NCBI RefSeq assembly: GCF_021012795.1
Contig: NZ_VFYU01000026.1
Coordinates: 1-64,000 of the forward strand
Direction of reading: 5' to 3'
Source: Psychrobacter sp. I-STPA10
GTDB taxonomy: Bacteria > Pseudomonadota > Gammaproteobacteria > Pseudomonadales > Moraxellaceae
Length of the DNA stretch: 64,000 nucleotides
Each line of letters starts with the position of its first letter. Position 1 is the stretch's first letter. Shown here piece after piece: positions 17,543 to 27,149 of this stretch. The notes below the pieces were generated by a model. It worked only from the letters and a program-made list of their open reading frames with translations. It was not told where the DNA came from and ran no database searches. The translations under genes and the position numbers were made by a program.

Positions 17543-19666
17543 ATGTATGCATCTGCAATGGGCGCAGTTGCAACTTCTTCCCAAGTCTATGCCCAAACGC
17601 CTGATCAAGATTTCCTTCCTTCAACCACCGTTCCCCCCATCATCGTCACCGCAGATCCAGAATCTGCCGATGGTCCTGTTTATGGTATTGCTGCTAGTAC
17701 GGTTAGCTCTACCACAGGTACAGATGAGTCTATTCTTAAATCTACGCAATCAGTAACCGTAGTAGGTCAGCAAGAGATGCAGTCAGTTGGTGCAAATGAT
17801 GTTGTCGAAGCGCTAGAATATTCGGCAGGAGTTAATCGTACAGAAGCTGAAGATAGAACAACTGAAAGCTATGTGGTTAGAGGGTTTCCTAACTTTTTCT
17901 CTTATCGTGATGGACAAAGATTTCAAAATAATACCTATGATGGACAGCAAGAAGTTTATGGACTTGATCGTATTGAGCTGATTAGAGGTCCAGCATCTGT
18001 ATTAAGTGGTACGCTACCACCCGGAGGTGTGATTAATGCAATTAGTAAAAAGCCATTTTTTAACAATGCCTATGAAGTTAATGCCGAAGTAGGTAACTTT
18101 AATCATAAGCAAGTTTCAACAGATATTAATCAGGTAATTAACGATGATTTGGCAGTACGTCTAGTCGGTGTTTATCGTGATAGCGATACTTTTGTTGACT
18201 TTGTTCCCGATGACCGCACTTATATTGCGCCATCTCTCACATGGCAACCTAATGATACTACCAAATTGACCTTAAAGGCTGATTATCAACATGATCTTAC
18301 AGACTATGTGGAAGGGATTCCTGCTGAAGGTTCAATATATTCAACTGATAAAGGTAAAGTTGCTCGCAGTTTTAACCAAGCTGTTAAAGGTTTTAATAAA
18401 TATGATAATACTCGCTATACCTTAGGTTATGATATTGAGCAGCAAGTAAATCCAGATTTACTTGTTAAACATAGCTTGCAATATATGGATGCAGATATTG
18501 AGTTTCCAAGTGGATATATTTATGAATTAATATCAGGCTCTGATAGCGAATATACTCGAGCTTCTCAAAAAAGGTTTGATAAGTCTAGTACTTTAATTGG
18601 AAATGTTGCCGCAGTATACAATTGGAATGCTACAGATAATATTAACAATGTATCTTTATTTGGCATTGATTACTCTAAACTTAAACATTCTACTGAACGT
18701 TATGAGGGAACTGCTAGTAATATAGATTTGTATAACCCAAATCATAGTTTAGATAGTGTAGGAGAAGATTTTACTCCTATAGATTGGTCTTCGACTGACC
18801 ATGCAAAACAAATGGGTATTTATCTACAAAATCAGATGACTTTTAATGATCAATGGGTTGGTGTTGTCGGTGTGCGTCATGATAAAGTCACACTAGAAGA
18901 GACCCCCTTTTTTGACCCTAGTGACCCTAGTCAACATCAAGAGGGCGATTACTCTGCTACGACAGGTCGAGCAGGCGTAGCATATCTGATGGATAATGGC
19001 ATCGCTCCTTATGCCAGTGTTAACCAGTCTTTTGAAGTTAACCTTGGCAAAGACCGTCAGGGCAATCTATTTAAACCCACCAAAGGCACGCAATACGAAG
19101 TTGGTGTTCGCTATCAACCAGAAGGTAGTGATACCTTATTAACAGGTTCAGTGTATCGTATTGACAAAACCAACGTAGGAGTCGAAGATCCCGTTGATGA
19201 TGACTTTCAAGTTCAATTAGGTAAAGTTCGCTCACAGGGGATAGAGCTAGAAGCCAAAACCGCAATCAATGACAATACTAACTTAATCGCTGCTTATGCC
19301 TATACAGACGCCCGTACCATTGAAAGTAGTCCCGCCACACCTGAGTTAGAAGGAAAGCGATCTGGTAATGTGCCATATAATTCATTTTCAATTTGGAGTG
19401 ACTATCGCTTTGCTGACTTTGGCATGCCACAGTTAAAAGTAGGAGCAGGAGTGCGCTATAGAGGCAGTGCGATTGGTATATATGATGATAATGAGTTTGC
19501 AGGTTACACTTTAGTTGATGCGATGGCAAGTTATCAAATTAATGACAATTGGTCATTATCTCTTAATGCAAGAAACTTATTAGATAAAGAATATGTCACT
19601 TGTACTTATAATTGCTTTTATGGTGAGCCACGTAATATCGTTGGCAAAGTCACTTATAAGTGGTAA
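17543..19666 (+). CDS. TonB-dependent siderophore receptor C, hydroxamate type (phase-variable, predicted OFF)
   Basis: Ferrichrome/ferrioxamine-type outer-membrane receptor. Plug motifs: QSVTVVGQQEMQSVGANDVV, ESYVVRGFPNFFSYRDGQRF, and RIELIRGPASVLSGTLPPGG. The barrel ends with LDKEYVTCTYNCFYGEPRNI and the tail KVTYKW. Coordinates give the first in-frame ATG. The intended start is probably ATG 17392, and the in-frame sequence after the tract encodes ILLNKFVKYFMYASAMGAVA, matching the signal peptide of receptor A. Downstream are a terminator and then the FhuD/FhuB-like genes, which supports a hydroxamate substrate. Confidence 0.87.
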   Translation: MYASAMGAVATSSQVYAQTPDQDFLPSTTVPPIIVTADPESADGPVYGIAASTVSSTTGTDESILKSTQSVTVVGQQEMQSVGANDVVEALEYSAGVNRTEAEDRTTESYVVRGFPNFFSYRDGQRFQNNTYDGQQEVYGLDRIELIRGPASVLSGTLPPGGVINAISKKPFFNNAYEVNAEVGNFNHKQVSTDINQVINDDLAVRLVGVYRDSDTFVDFVPDDRTYIAPSLTWQPNDTTKLTLKADYQHDLTDYVEGIPAEGSIYSTDKGKVARSFNQAVKGFNKYDNTRYTLGYDIEQQVNPDLLVKHSLQYMDADIEFPSGYIYELISGSDSEYTRASQKRFDKSSTLIGNVAAVYNWNATDNINNVSLFGIDYSKLKHSTERYEGTASNIDLYNPNHSLDSVGEDFTPIDWSSTDHAKQMGIYLQNQMTFNDQWVGVVGVRHDKVTLEETPFFDPSDPSQHQEGDYSATTGRAGVAYLMDNGIAPYASVNQSFEVNLGKDRQGNLFKPTKGTQYEVGVRYQPEGSDTLLTGSVYRIDKTNVGVEDPVDDDFQVQLGKVRSQGIELEAKTAINDNTNLIAAYAYTDARTIESSPATPELEGKRSGNVPYNSFSIWSDYRFADFGMPQLKVGAGVRYRGSAIGIYDDNEFAGYTLVDAMASYQINDNWSLSLNARNLLDKEYVTCTYNCFYGEPRNIVGKVTYKW

Positions 19667-19690
19667 GTATTAAATAAATGTGGATAAAGT

Positions 19691-19728
19691 AAAAAAGGCA
19701 AATAGATAGGTTCTATTTGCCTTTTTTT
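19691..19728 (+). terminator. Rho-independent terminator after receptor C
   Basis: Stem AAAAAGGCAAATAGA / TCTATTTGCCTTTTT followed by a T-run; 25 bp after the receptor stop. Confidence 0.85.
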
Positions 19729-19760
19729 ACGTAATTTTTTTAGTATCTGGATAGTTGGTT

Positions 19761-20747
19761 ATGAAGTTTGGTAAACATAAAAAACGGGGGCTGATGCTAA
19801 TGTCCATCACATTTATTATGGTCATTAGTATTTATTTACATTGGTTAGATAATCAAGGAATTAAACAGTCAGATACTGAACAGCTAAAGGTATTTACACC
19901 AGATTGGGATGTGGCAGTCAGTTTGATGATGATGCGCCATCCTCCTATTGCAATTGGTGATAAACGAATATATCCAGTATGGGTCGGTCAACCCAAGTTA
20001 CCTGAAAGTATAATCGATATCGGAATACGAGGTCAGCCAAATGTTGAGTTATTAGCGTATTTGCATCCTGATGTCATTTTAGATACTGCTGCTTATAAAA
20101 CAACTCGTTCAGTTTATGATCCCAATATCCCAGTCTATGAGGTTAATAGTGATATCGAACGTCATAAAGTGATTGGGAGACAACCAAAATGGTCAGATTT
20201 TGCTGATTCAACTCGTATGATGGCTACCATACTAAAAGAACCTGAACTTGTTGAAGAATACCTAGCGGATAGTAAAAAACGTATTATCCAATCAGGTGAA
20301 ATTGTTCGTCAACATATCGGTAATAGTAGAAGGATTGTAGTAGCTTACTTTTGGGATGCAAGAGAATTAAGTGTTTATACAACAAACAGCCATACGAGCC
20401 TAGCAGCAGATATGATGGGGCTTAAGCTATTTTCTATAGGTAGTGAAGATCTATATGGTTCTACTTCTGTCCCTATGCACATGTTATATGAGATACCAGA
20501 TGATGTGTGTCTGTTTATTACCGAACCAATACCCGAAACTACTAAATATGAGATCGCTCATAGCCCTATTTGGCAGCGTTCAAAATTTTTCAGCCCTAGT
20601 GCTTGTGTTTATAAACTAGATCCTATCTCTAATGGGGGAATTGGAGCTATGGTTAACTTTGCTGAAAATCTTGAAAAGGCTGTCACCACACAAAGAAAAG
20701 GTGACTTTAGTTACACATATGTTACCCAAACAGAGGGTGAGCTATGA
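19761..20747 (+). CDS. FhuD-like siderophore-binding protein
   Basis: Class III periplasmic binding protein of about 328 residues. It has an N-terminal membrane segment (LMLMSITFIMVISIYLHWL) that could be an uncleaved anchor or signal, then the domain (DWDVAVSLMMM, ELLAYLHPDVILDT, and a C-terminal PIWQRSKFFSPSACVYKLDP similar to FhuD). I use the ATG at 19761, two codons after the longest possible start. Its TGA overlaps the permease ATG (ATGA), showing tight coupling with the FhuB-like gene. Confidence 0.82.
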   Translation: MKFGKHKKRGLMLMSITFIMVISIYLHWLDNQGIKQSDTEQLKVFTPDWDVAVSLMMMRHPPIAIGDKRIYPVWVGQPKLPESIIDIGIRGQPNVELLAYLHPDVILDTAAYKTTRSVYDPNIPVYEVNSDIERHKVIGRQPKWSDFADSTRMMATILKEPELVEEYLADSKKRIIQSGEIVRQHIGNSRRIVVAYFWDARELSVYTTNSHTSLAADMMGLKLFSIGSEDLYGSTSVPMHMLYEIPDDVCLFITEPIPETTKYEIAHSPIWQRSKFFSPSACVYKLDPISNGGIGAMVNFAENLEKAVTTQRKGDFSYTYVTQTEGEL

Positions 20748-22735
20748 GCAATCAGATATCAAGTAAACTAACAACGAACCTTATCCTACCTAAGTACATC
20801 TTGCTAGTAGGCCTATTTATTATAGCTACTATATGCTCTTCAATTTACCTGATTCAGATCAAATGGCAATGGTCATTGAGCGATTTACTATCTAATCCAT
20901 CCCAACTGAGTCCCCAAGCCATGATCGCTCAACTTATCTTATTAGCCGAGTCGGGCATGGCATTTTTTTGTGGTGGACTACTGGCAGTAGTCAGTATCCT
21001 ACTGCAACAAGTGGTCAGAAACAACCTAGCCTCAGACAGTACCCTTGCAGTAGGAAGTGGTGCATTACTCACCATGGTCATAGCGATGCTATTTTTTCCC
21101 AGCCTAGCCATCTATGGTAGCTTTTGGGTCGCCTTTGTTGGTGCGATGCTATCACTTGGACTGGTATTGCTTATTGCCTTACCAAGCAAACTCGATCCCT
21201 TAGTATTAATCCTAGCAGGCTTTGTGGTCAGTATCTTAGCAAATGCTGTTATTAATGTACTCATGCTATTTGATACCGAATACTACAGTCGTCTTACCCT
21301 ATGGAGCAGTGGCTTACTGTATCAAATCCGCTGGCAACCTTTACAGCACCTAACCATCGCCAGTATCATCACCTTACCGATACTAATGCTACTGCATAAA
21401 CCCTTAATGCTGATGTCACTTGACGATGAACAAGCCACCCGACTGGGATTGCCTGTGCAGTGGCTACGATTTGGCGTATTTATCCTATGCGCTGTCCTCA
21501 CTGCATTGGTGGTCAGCAATGTCGGACTTATTGGTTTTGTTGGTTTGGGTGCTGCCACCATGGTCAACGCCATGCAAGTACGTCATATTCGTCAGCGTAT
21601 TTTGCTGGGATTTTTGCTTGGTGGCTTACTACTGTGGCTGACTAACAATTTAATTAACATCCTAACCCATTATGTCGAGCTACCATTTCCACTACCTGCT
21701 GGCACACTAACAGGCGTACTCGGTGCACCACTGATTATCTGGCTAATCCTCAAACAACGCAAACAACCAACAAGCGATGATGCTTATAACATTGAGCTAA
21801 AACGCCAAGACATTGACTGGTGGCTGTATATCGTGCCATTGGTATTTTTGTTTGGCTATTTTCTAGTATTCGTTCAAACCGCTCAAGGTTGGCAGTTCTC
21901 CTTTAATCTTGACTATATTATGCAGTTCAGATTAGGACGTAGCTTAGGTGCTGCTGCAACTGGAGTGATACTTGCTATTGCAGGCGTTATCTTACAGCAG
22001 ATGACTCGTAACCCGATGGCAAGCCCTGACGTACTCGGTATCAGCTCCGCTGCGTCTATCACCATGGTAATGGCATTTATGTTTATTCCCAATTTACCAA
22101 TTATAGGTGTGCTTGGCTTTGGTGTATTAGGTAGCCTAATTACGCTACTTATTATCCTTTGGCTATCAAGCAAAGTGCATAGTAGTTATCTACTCTTAAT
22201 TGGTATTGCTGTTGGTGCATTGACTAGCTCATCGGATGTCATTATTGGCTTTAGTCAAGACCCTAGACTACAAGCCATCTTAAATTGGTTGTCAGGGACG
22301 ACCTATTACATCCTGCCGCAGATTGCCTATATCTTACTGGCATTAGCCATTGTCTCTTATCTGGTCAGCTTAATAACCATTAAGCCAATTAAGCTACTAA
22401 GTCTAACCGAACCTGTGGCACGAGAATTGGGACTACCAATTAAATCGGCACAAGCAGGGCTATTAATATTTGTGGCAATACTTAGTACCATTACCACTGT
22501 GACCGTAGGGCCTTTAAGTTTTATTGGCTTGATGACACCACAATTGGCACGTTCATTTGGGGCAGTACAGATAGAGAAGCAATTGCCATTAGCAGCCTTG
22601 CTTGGTGCAATGATTATGCTAACCGCAGATTGGATAGGACGCTATGCAATATTCCCTTATGAGATACCTGCAGGAATATTGGCATCGGTGCTTGGTGGGG
22701 CGTATTTCTTAGTGATGATGCGTAAGTTTAGGTAA
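20744..22735 (+). CDS. FhuB-like fused double permease
   Basis: 663-residue inner-membrane permease made of two FecCD/BtuC halves in one chain, as in FhuB. The first half contains RNNLASDSTLAVGSGALL (about 85) and the second RNPMASPDVLGISSAAS (about 420), with FIGLMTPQLARSF near 605 as an ATPase-contact loop. Such fusions are typical of hydroxamate uptake. The ATPase is presumably the FhuC-like protein encoded at 14679-15443. Confidence 0.9.
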   Translation: MSNQISSKLTTNLILPKYILLVGLFIIATICSSIYLIQIKWQWSLSDLLSNPSQLSPQAMIAQLILLAESGMAFFCGGLLAVVSILLQQVVRNNLASDSTLAVGSGALLTMVIAMLFFPSLAIYGSFWVAFVGAMLSLGLVLLIALPSKLDPLVLILAGFVVSILANAVINVLMLFDTEYYSRLTLWSSGLLYQIRWQPLQHLTIASIITLPILMLLHKPLMLMSLDDEQATRLGLPVQWLRFGVFILCAVLTALVVSNVGLIGFVGLGAATMVNAMQVRHIRQRILLGFLLGGLLLWLTNNLINILTHYVELPFPLPAGTLTGVLGAPLIIWLILKQRKQPTSDDAYNIELKRQDIDWWLYIVPLVFLFGYFLVFVQTAQGWQFSFNLDYIMQFRLGRSLGAAATGVILAIAGVILQQMTRNPMASPDVLGISSAASITMVMAFMFIPNLPIIGVLGFGVLGSLITLLIILWLSSKVHSSYLLLIGIAVGALTSSSDVIIGFSQDPRLQAILNWLSGTTYYILPQIAYILLALAIVSYLVSLITIKPIKLLSLTEPVARELGLPIKSAQAGLLIFVAILSTITTVTVGPLSFIGLMTPQLARSFGAVQIEKQLPLAALLGAMIMLTADWIGRYAIFPYEIPAGILASVLGGAYFLVMMRKFR

Positions 22736-22790
22736 GTGGTTTGTTAAAAATAGTTTGACAATCAGTAACAACTAATAAAGGATAAAAGCA

Positions 22791-24215
22791 ATGGATATTT
22801 TAGCGAGAATTAATCAGGTTAAAAAAATTGGATTAGACATTGGTAGCAGAGTTTTTTTTACCAGCTTTGATGGTCAGCAGCGTACACCGCTTACAGGTGA
22901 AGATGCGGAAGAAAAAGTAGACACGCTAGAGTATATCCATAGTTATTGTCGTCGTGATCTGGATAATATCCTACATGCATTTACCGATGTTCATAGCCAC
23001 AAGCAAGCGTTGCCTATCGTTGCAGAAATCTATCAACAAGGGCTATTAATACAATATATTCCTGCTGATGTGGTTCTCGATGATGCCATATTCAAAGTAA
23101 ACTCACCCTCCACAGAGCAATTAATATCACAAGAGGATAATGAGGCTGGCAATGATGACAGTGTCCCAGTAGAGAGCATTAAACAGCATCCAACCAGTCA
23201 AACAGTTTTCGTGCCATTTCGTATCCAAGATGCCTCAATCGATGAACGCTTTTATTATTTATATTATGAAGCGCTTATTAGACTTGGAAAAATGGAAGAA
23301 GTGCTACCAGATAAAGTGACAAGACATTATTTTGAAGTTACCAATACTCAGTTTGTTACCCCAAACATGCTGCGCCTGTATCTTAAAAGTGATGTAGTGC
23401 TAGCAGATGATGATGCGGGGTTTGCTTACCGCTTTATCTTAACCACATTAAATAAAAAAGGTGAGGAGCAAGATAATAAGGTTAGTTTTGATATGCGTCA
23501 ACTGCCCATGCAACTCTGGCAACAACTTGAACCTAAGGTTAAACAACTACCCTTTGGTACACAGTTTATTAACACTGCCAAAAAGCAAGGCTCAATCTTA
23601 TTCTTTGAAGTATTAAAGCGGTTGCCAGAGGCACAACGAGAAAAACTTGAATCTACAGCCACAGGTGCAGATGAAGGTCGTTATTATACTCTGCGTCAAC
23701 TTAAGGCGAATACAGATACGTATTTAGGTGAAGTGGATATTTATATTCATGAAGGTAGCCCGGGTAGTGAGTGGGCAAAATCACTTAAAGCAGGTGATAT
23801 TATTTATGCTGATAATGATTACACAGAAACCATCAAAAATATGACCATCGGTCAGCCACTACTTATTTGTGATGAAACGTCAATGCCTTCTGTCGCTGCG
23901 GTATTAGAGCGTTGGCATATTGATATTATTCCCATTGTTATTAGTATCACTAATGATGAAGCTGATTTTAGTTATTTTGATGAGATGCAATTACCTGAGG
24001 TATTGCAGGATAAGCTAGATATTATCCATATTAATGCTAGTCAGACTGATAATTTGGCACAAGCAGTGATTGAGCAAATCAAAGCTCAAGATAAACAGAT
24101 TGACTGTGCGTGGGGAGCGATTGGTAAGGCAGATTTTAAGCCGATTAAGGCGTATCTGCGTGAGGCGCATGGATTAAAGGGTAAGATTAATCGCATTCGA
24201 GCGTATTGGGTTTGA
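22791..24215 (+). CDS. Siderophore-interacting protein (SIP/ViuB-type reductase) with N-terminal extension
   Basis: Cytoplasmic flavin-type siderophore reductase of 474 residues. The C-terminal two thirds follow the SIP pattern: an FAD-binding region (RHYFEVTNTQFVTPNMLRLYL near 183, then GEVDIYIHEGSPGSEWAKSLKAGD) and the NAD(P)H-like domain (LLICDETSMPSVAAVLER), ending in a WGAIGKAD... and YLREAHGLKGKINRIRAYWV tail. SIP proteins are usually about 250-350 residues; the extra 160 N-terminal residues may be a DUF2218-like domain (low certainty). It follows the permease gene by 55 bp. Confidence 0.82.
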   Translation: MDILARINQVKKIGLDIGSRVFFTSFDGQQRTPLTGEDAEEKVDTLEYIHSYCRRDLDNILHAFTDVHSHKQALPIVAEIYQQGLLIQYIPADVVLDDAIFKVNSPSTEQLISQEDNEAGNDDSVPVESIKQHPTSQTVFVPFRIQDASIDERFYYLYYEALIRLGKMEEVLPDKVTRHYFEVTNTQFVTPNMLRLYLKSDVVLADDDAGFAYRFILTTLNKKGEEQDNKVSFDMRQLPMQLWQQLEPKVKQLPFGTQFINTAKKQGSILFFEVLKRLPEAQREKLESTATGADEGRYYTLRQLKANTDTYLGEVDIYIHEGSPGSEWAKSLKAGDIIYADNDYTETIKNMTIGQPLLICDETSMPSVAAVLERWHIDIIPIVISITNDEADFSYFDEMQLPEVLQDKLDIIHINASQTDNLAQAVIEQIKAQDKQIDCAWGAIGKADFKPIKAYLREAHGLKGKINRIRAYWV

Positions 24216-24278
24216 GGTGGAAGGTTGTTTGGATTTGATGGCTTTTAATACTTCGTCAAAAATTAAAATGTATTATGT

Positions 24279-24324
24279 TGTCATTCCCATTTTTTACAAT
24301 TTAAGGGAATGACACAGTTTTTTT
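24279..24324 (+). terminator. Terminator after the siderophore-interacting protein gene
   Basis: Ten-bp stem TGTCATTCCC / GGGAATGACA with a 16-base loop, followed by CAG and seven T; 64 bp after the stop codon. Confidence 0.78.
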
Positions 24325-24368
24325 AAATCCTAAGTTTTTTAATCCTTAGCATGATCCACCAGACTCTA

Positions 24369-24695
24369 TTATATTTTAGAAAAAATGCTGTACGCTACGC
24401 CAAAGAAACAGCAGAGAAATGAAATTTTTTCACAGAATATAAGTGACTTATATCGTAAGTCATTCTTATCACAATCGATGAAACTTTCATCTTCTAATGA
24501 GGATATATCTTGGTTTAAGTTGGTAGGGATAAAAAACTGTTTTAAACTTGCTAAGAAAATTCCTAGCCAAATCAAAGTAGATGCTACATCTCGAATTGAA
24601 CAGTAATACATAAAAATACAAAAACTGATAATCAAAACCAGTAGGGTTGATTTTTGATAACTCCCTTTTTTACTACTTAACTTAATTGTTTGCAT
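24369..24695 (-). CDS. Small putative membrane protein
   Basis: I do not recognise this protein. With the start at 24695 (MQTIKLSSKKG, AGGAG five bases upstream) it is 108 residues with three likely membrane segments (STLLVLIISFCIFMYYC, TLIWLGIFLASLKQFF, and ISFLCCFFGVAYSIF near the C-terminus) and a charged middle (EDESFIDCDKND). It is convergent with the SIP gene. It may be a genuine orphan gene in an otherwise decaying stretch. Confidence 0.5.
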   Translation of the reverse strand: MQTIKLSSKKGSYQKSTLLVLIISFCIFMYYCSIRDVASTLIWLGIFLASLKQFFIPTNLNQDISSLEDESFIDCDKNDLRYKSLIFCEKISFLCCFFGVAYSIFSKI

Positions 24696-24722
24696 TAGCT
24701 CTCCTAGAATAATAAAAGCCAA

Positions 24723-24928
24723 TTTTTGAAAACTTAGTTAAACTCTATTATTCAGTGTGAGCCTGAATCTTAGTCCATTTTCTAAGTTATTGATATATAA
24801 TATATTATACTTATATAATAGGGGCTATTCTAGTGTTATATTGATGGTTAATTCAAGATAATATTTGGACTTATCGCATCGATAAATTGTTGAATATAAG
24901 CGTTCATTAGTTACTCCTTCAGCAATCA
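24723..24928. other. AT-rich intergenic stretch without a recognised gene
   Basis: Very AT-rich DNA with a run of TATA-like repeats near 24798-24825. A short segment at about 24850-24865 (AATTCAAGATAATA) is shared with the MITE-like element at 46004. No coding signal is visible. Confidence 0.5.
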
Positions 24929-25036
24929 TATAGTCTGCCTACTATAAATCCACCACGGTGTTCACCTCGCTAGATATACTACGTGTACTATCTTCACTCG
25001 GTCGCCTTGTGATGACATTATATTAGATTGACTATA
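24929..25036. repeat. MITE-like element, copy 1
   Basis: A 108-bp sequence bounded by TATAGTC and GACTATA. The core contains TACTAC-GTGTAC within a CTCGCT...CACTCGG context, matching the core of the element at 46004-46108 when one is reversed. It has no coding capacity. I interpret it as a non-autonomous mobile repeat. Confidence 0.55.
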
Positions 25037-25182
25037 CCAGAATTAGCTATTTTGTTTTTAGTGGTCAATAAAAATTAGACTTTAGACTGAGGTAGAGGTA
25101 GTTGATTTCTTTCGTCAAGGTAGTCCAAGCTAAGGCATCTAAAAATAGTATAACAAAAGGTAGGGATTGGTATGAGCCAAGT

Positions 25183-25475
25183 TTAGGCTAAAAACTTGGC
25201 GTTAAAAGATAAATACAGGAGAAAAAGTAGTTTAAAATTCAAAGCCAAACGCTCGTTATCATCGAGTTCCGCTCCGTCTGCGAAGCATTCTGCGCCACTT
25301 TCATAAGGGGTGACCCCATCCTCAGTTTCACCCAGTGGGATATCGTATACTTTGCCAGTACGTTTATCAATCATAGCCCCTGATAAACAGCTTGAACCAC
25401 AGCCCCATATTGTTACGATATAGTTACCCGCGAAGTTAATTTCACCATCTTTATGAGCTTCTTACGCTACATGTA
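25183..25475 (-). pseudogene. Fragment of a conserved hypothetical protein
   Basis: Reading on the minus strand, codons from about 25460 encode DGEINFAGNYIVTIWGCGSS followed by CLSGAMIDKRTGKVYDIPLG, a pattern resembling a conserved small hypothetical protein. Upstream the frame meets a stop codon, and downstream (after LALNFK) it runs into unrelated sequence, so both ends appear lost. The only start-to-stop frame is 25374-25183. It lies next to an IS1-like fragment, which may have truncated it. Confidence 0.5.
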
Positions 25476-25488
25476 AGTCTAGAACTCA

Positions 25489-25686
25489 TCAACCTCTAAC
25501 CGTCATTAGCCGTATGAGGTCTTCTATTTTAGAATGACAGCCATTATAAGGTGAGGCATGATCGCCAATAAACTGACGTTTGCAGCCCTTACCTTGGTAG
25601 TTTTGCTTGCCATAGCTTTTTATGCCATTTGTCTTTAAACTGGAACTGTGACAGTCGGGACAATTGATATCTATTTGTGTCTTCAT
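25489..25686 (-). pseudogene. IS1-family InsA fragment
   Basis: The 65 residues start with a zinc-finger-like CPDCHSSSLKTNGIKSYGKQ and continue with GCKRQFIGDHA, the N-terminal DNA-binding part of IS1-type InsA proteins. The frame stops after IRLMTVRG, before the rest of InsA, and no InsB is present. Its upstream side carries the IS terminal repeat at 25730-25759. It is a truncated remnant. Confidence 0.75.
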
Positions 25687-25729
25687 AACCTCAAATATAT
25701 CATCTTGCTTTGGCTGTCATTCTCCTTTA

Positions 25730-25759
25730 TTACCTCAGCATACTTTCTGACACACCACC
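25730..25759 (-). repeat. IS1-type terminal inverted repeat, left of the esterase
   Basis: Read on the minus strand this begins GGTGGTGTGTCAGAAAGTAT and continues to GGTAA. It matches the repeat at 26884-26913 at 28 of 30 positions in inverted orientation. It belongs to the insA fragment at 25489-25686. Confidence 0.8.
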
Positions 25760-25783
25760 GAGCTTATTTCTAGGGAGTCTCTT

Positions 25784-26845
25784 ATGTTGCCCATGAGTTC
25801 AATCAATTCTTCCGAAACCAGCAGACCTTATCTGCTCCCCAAGGTCGCTGACTACCTCAAAATATTCAATGAACAAGTCGTGCCTGCGGTCATGAAATCA
25901 GGTAGCGTGCCAAATGCCATTAATGCCCGTGAAGGGTTGGCGAATTTAACCCAAGCCTTTGTTACCGAGCCGGTAGATATCCCCCTTATCATAGATGACA
26001 TCATTTTTAGCGCAAATGACGGCAGTTTGGGTGGCTATGCTGTGCCTGTGCGTGTCTTTCACCCCTCAGCCATGCTCTCTAAGCCATTGCCTACTATGTT
26101 GTACTTTCATGGGGGTGGCGGTACGGCAGGTAGCGTGACTGTATATGATGGCATTTTACGGCGATTGGCAAAACGTACTGGGCATATCGTCGTTGCCCCA
26201 GAATATCGTCTGGCGCCAGAAAATCCTTACCCCTGTGCTCAAAATGACGCCTATACTGCTTTAACAGGCTTGGCTGATTTGCTTAAGAGACTTAAGATTG
26301 CTACCACACAAGAAGTAGTGGTAGCAGGAGACAGTCATGGAGGCGCATTGGTCAGTAATTTGCTACGTGACCCAAGAGTGCTAGGCCCTAACGCAATAGG
26401 CAATAGGACAGATGAGTGCTTGATAAACAGTATCGTCGCCCAAGTTCTCATCTATCCAAGCGTCGACTTTACCATGAGTTGCCCCTCTATCAACACCTAC
26501 GCCACAGGATATCTGCTTAGCCGATCACGTATTGACTGGTATTTTGACCAATACTTTCAGGGTGGGGAGGATAGACAAGCAAAATCCGCTCTATTTGCGA
26601 GCCAAGATGAGCTATCTGCCCAGCCACCTGCGCTCATTTTTAATGCTCAAGTGGATCCTTTGGTTGATGAGGGCAAGGCATACGTTCAAAAACTGACTGA
26701 AGCGGGGGTCGATGTCAAACATATTATCCATAATGGCGTAATTCACGCCTATTTAAATATGGAAGATTTAAACCCTGATATCTGTGATAAAACGTATCAT
26801 GCCATCTCCAAATTTTTAGAAGAGTACGCCGCTCACAGTCGTTAA
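25784..26845 (+). CDS. Alpha/beta-hydrolase, hormone-sensitive-lipase (family IV) esterase
   Basis: 353-residue esterase. The oxyanion-hole motif LYFHGGGG (about 106), nucleophile GDSHGG (Ser about 184), Asp in NAQVDPLVDEG (about 291) and His in GVIHAYLN (about 320) complete a family IV catalytic set. No signal peptide is seen, so it is probably cytoplasmic. ATG at 25784 follows GGGAG. GC content is visibly higher than that of its surroundings and the gene sits between inverted IS1-type ends, so it probably arrived by transfer. The natural substrate is unknown. Confidence 0.87.
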   Translation: MLPMSSINSSETSRPYLLPKVADYLKIFNEQVVPAVMKSGSVPNAINAREGLANLTQAFVTEPVDIPLIIDDIIFSANDGSLGGYAVPVRVFHPSAMLSKPLPTMLYFHGGGGTAGSVTVYDGILRRLAKRTGHIVVAPEYRLAPENPYPCAQNDAYTALTGLADLLKRLKIATTQEVVVAGDSHGGALVSNLLRDPRVLGPNAIGNRTDECLINSIVAQVLIYPSVDFTMSCPSINTYATGYLLSRSRIDWYFDQYFQGGEDRQAKSALFASQDELSAQPPALIFNAQVDPLVDEGKAYVQKLTEAGVDVKHIIHNGVIHAYLNMEDLNPDICDKTYHAISKFLEEYAAHSR

Positions 26846-27149
26846 GGGCTAATAAAACTTAGATCCAACCAATCCAAAACAAGGGTTGTGTGTCAGAAAG
26901 TATGTTGAGGTAACCCCAATCTTGGCAGGTTATGGGATAAATTTGCCTAAATATATATTAAGCTATGTCTCTTTTTAGGTTGTCTATACAATGAAGGTGA
27001 TTAGGGATATCCTTTTTGCAGGGTAGCTTTTGAGTCAAATCTAGATATAATCAATTTATTGCAAAACACCCTAATAATAATCGATTTATTACAAACGTAA
27101 TCGGTTTTAAGCCATAGTCGAGTTTTCTAATCATTTAAGTAAAAATATT
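26846..27149. other. Intergenic stretch with an IS end
   Basis: This contains the right-hand IS1-type terminal repeat (26884-26913), oriented so that the lost IS body would extend to the right. Beyond it is AT-rich sequence with two related words near 27055-27105 (AATAATCGATTTATTACAAACGTAATCGG area). I see no gene. Confidence 0.6.
26884..26913 (+). repeat. IS1-type terminal inverted repeat, right of the esterase
   Basis: It begins GGTTGTGTGTCAGAAAGTAT and continues to GGTAA, inverted with respect to 25730-25759 (28 of 30 identical). No transposase frame follows it. Confidence 0.8.

Noticed and set aside
17362..17544. Minus-strand frame of repeating cysteine-rich CAVLC units
   Set aside because: It is the antisense reading of the ACAGC tract; no start context or family.
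24385..24606. 73-codon plus-strand frame
   Set aside because: It is antisense to the small membrane protein gene, which has the better start site.
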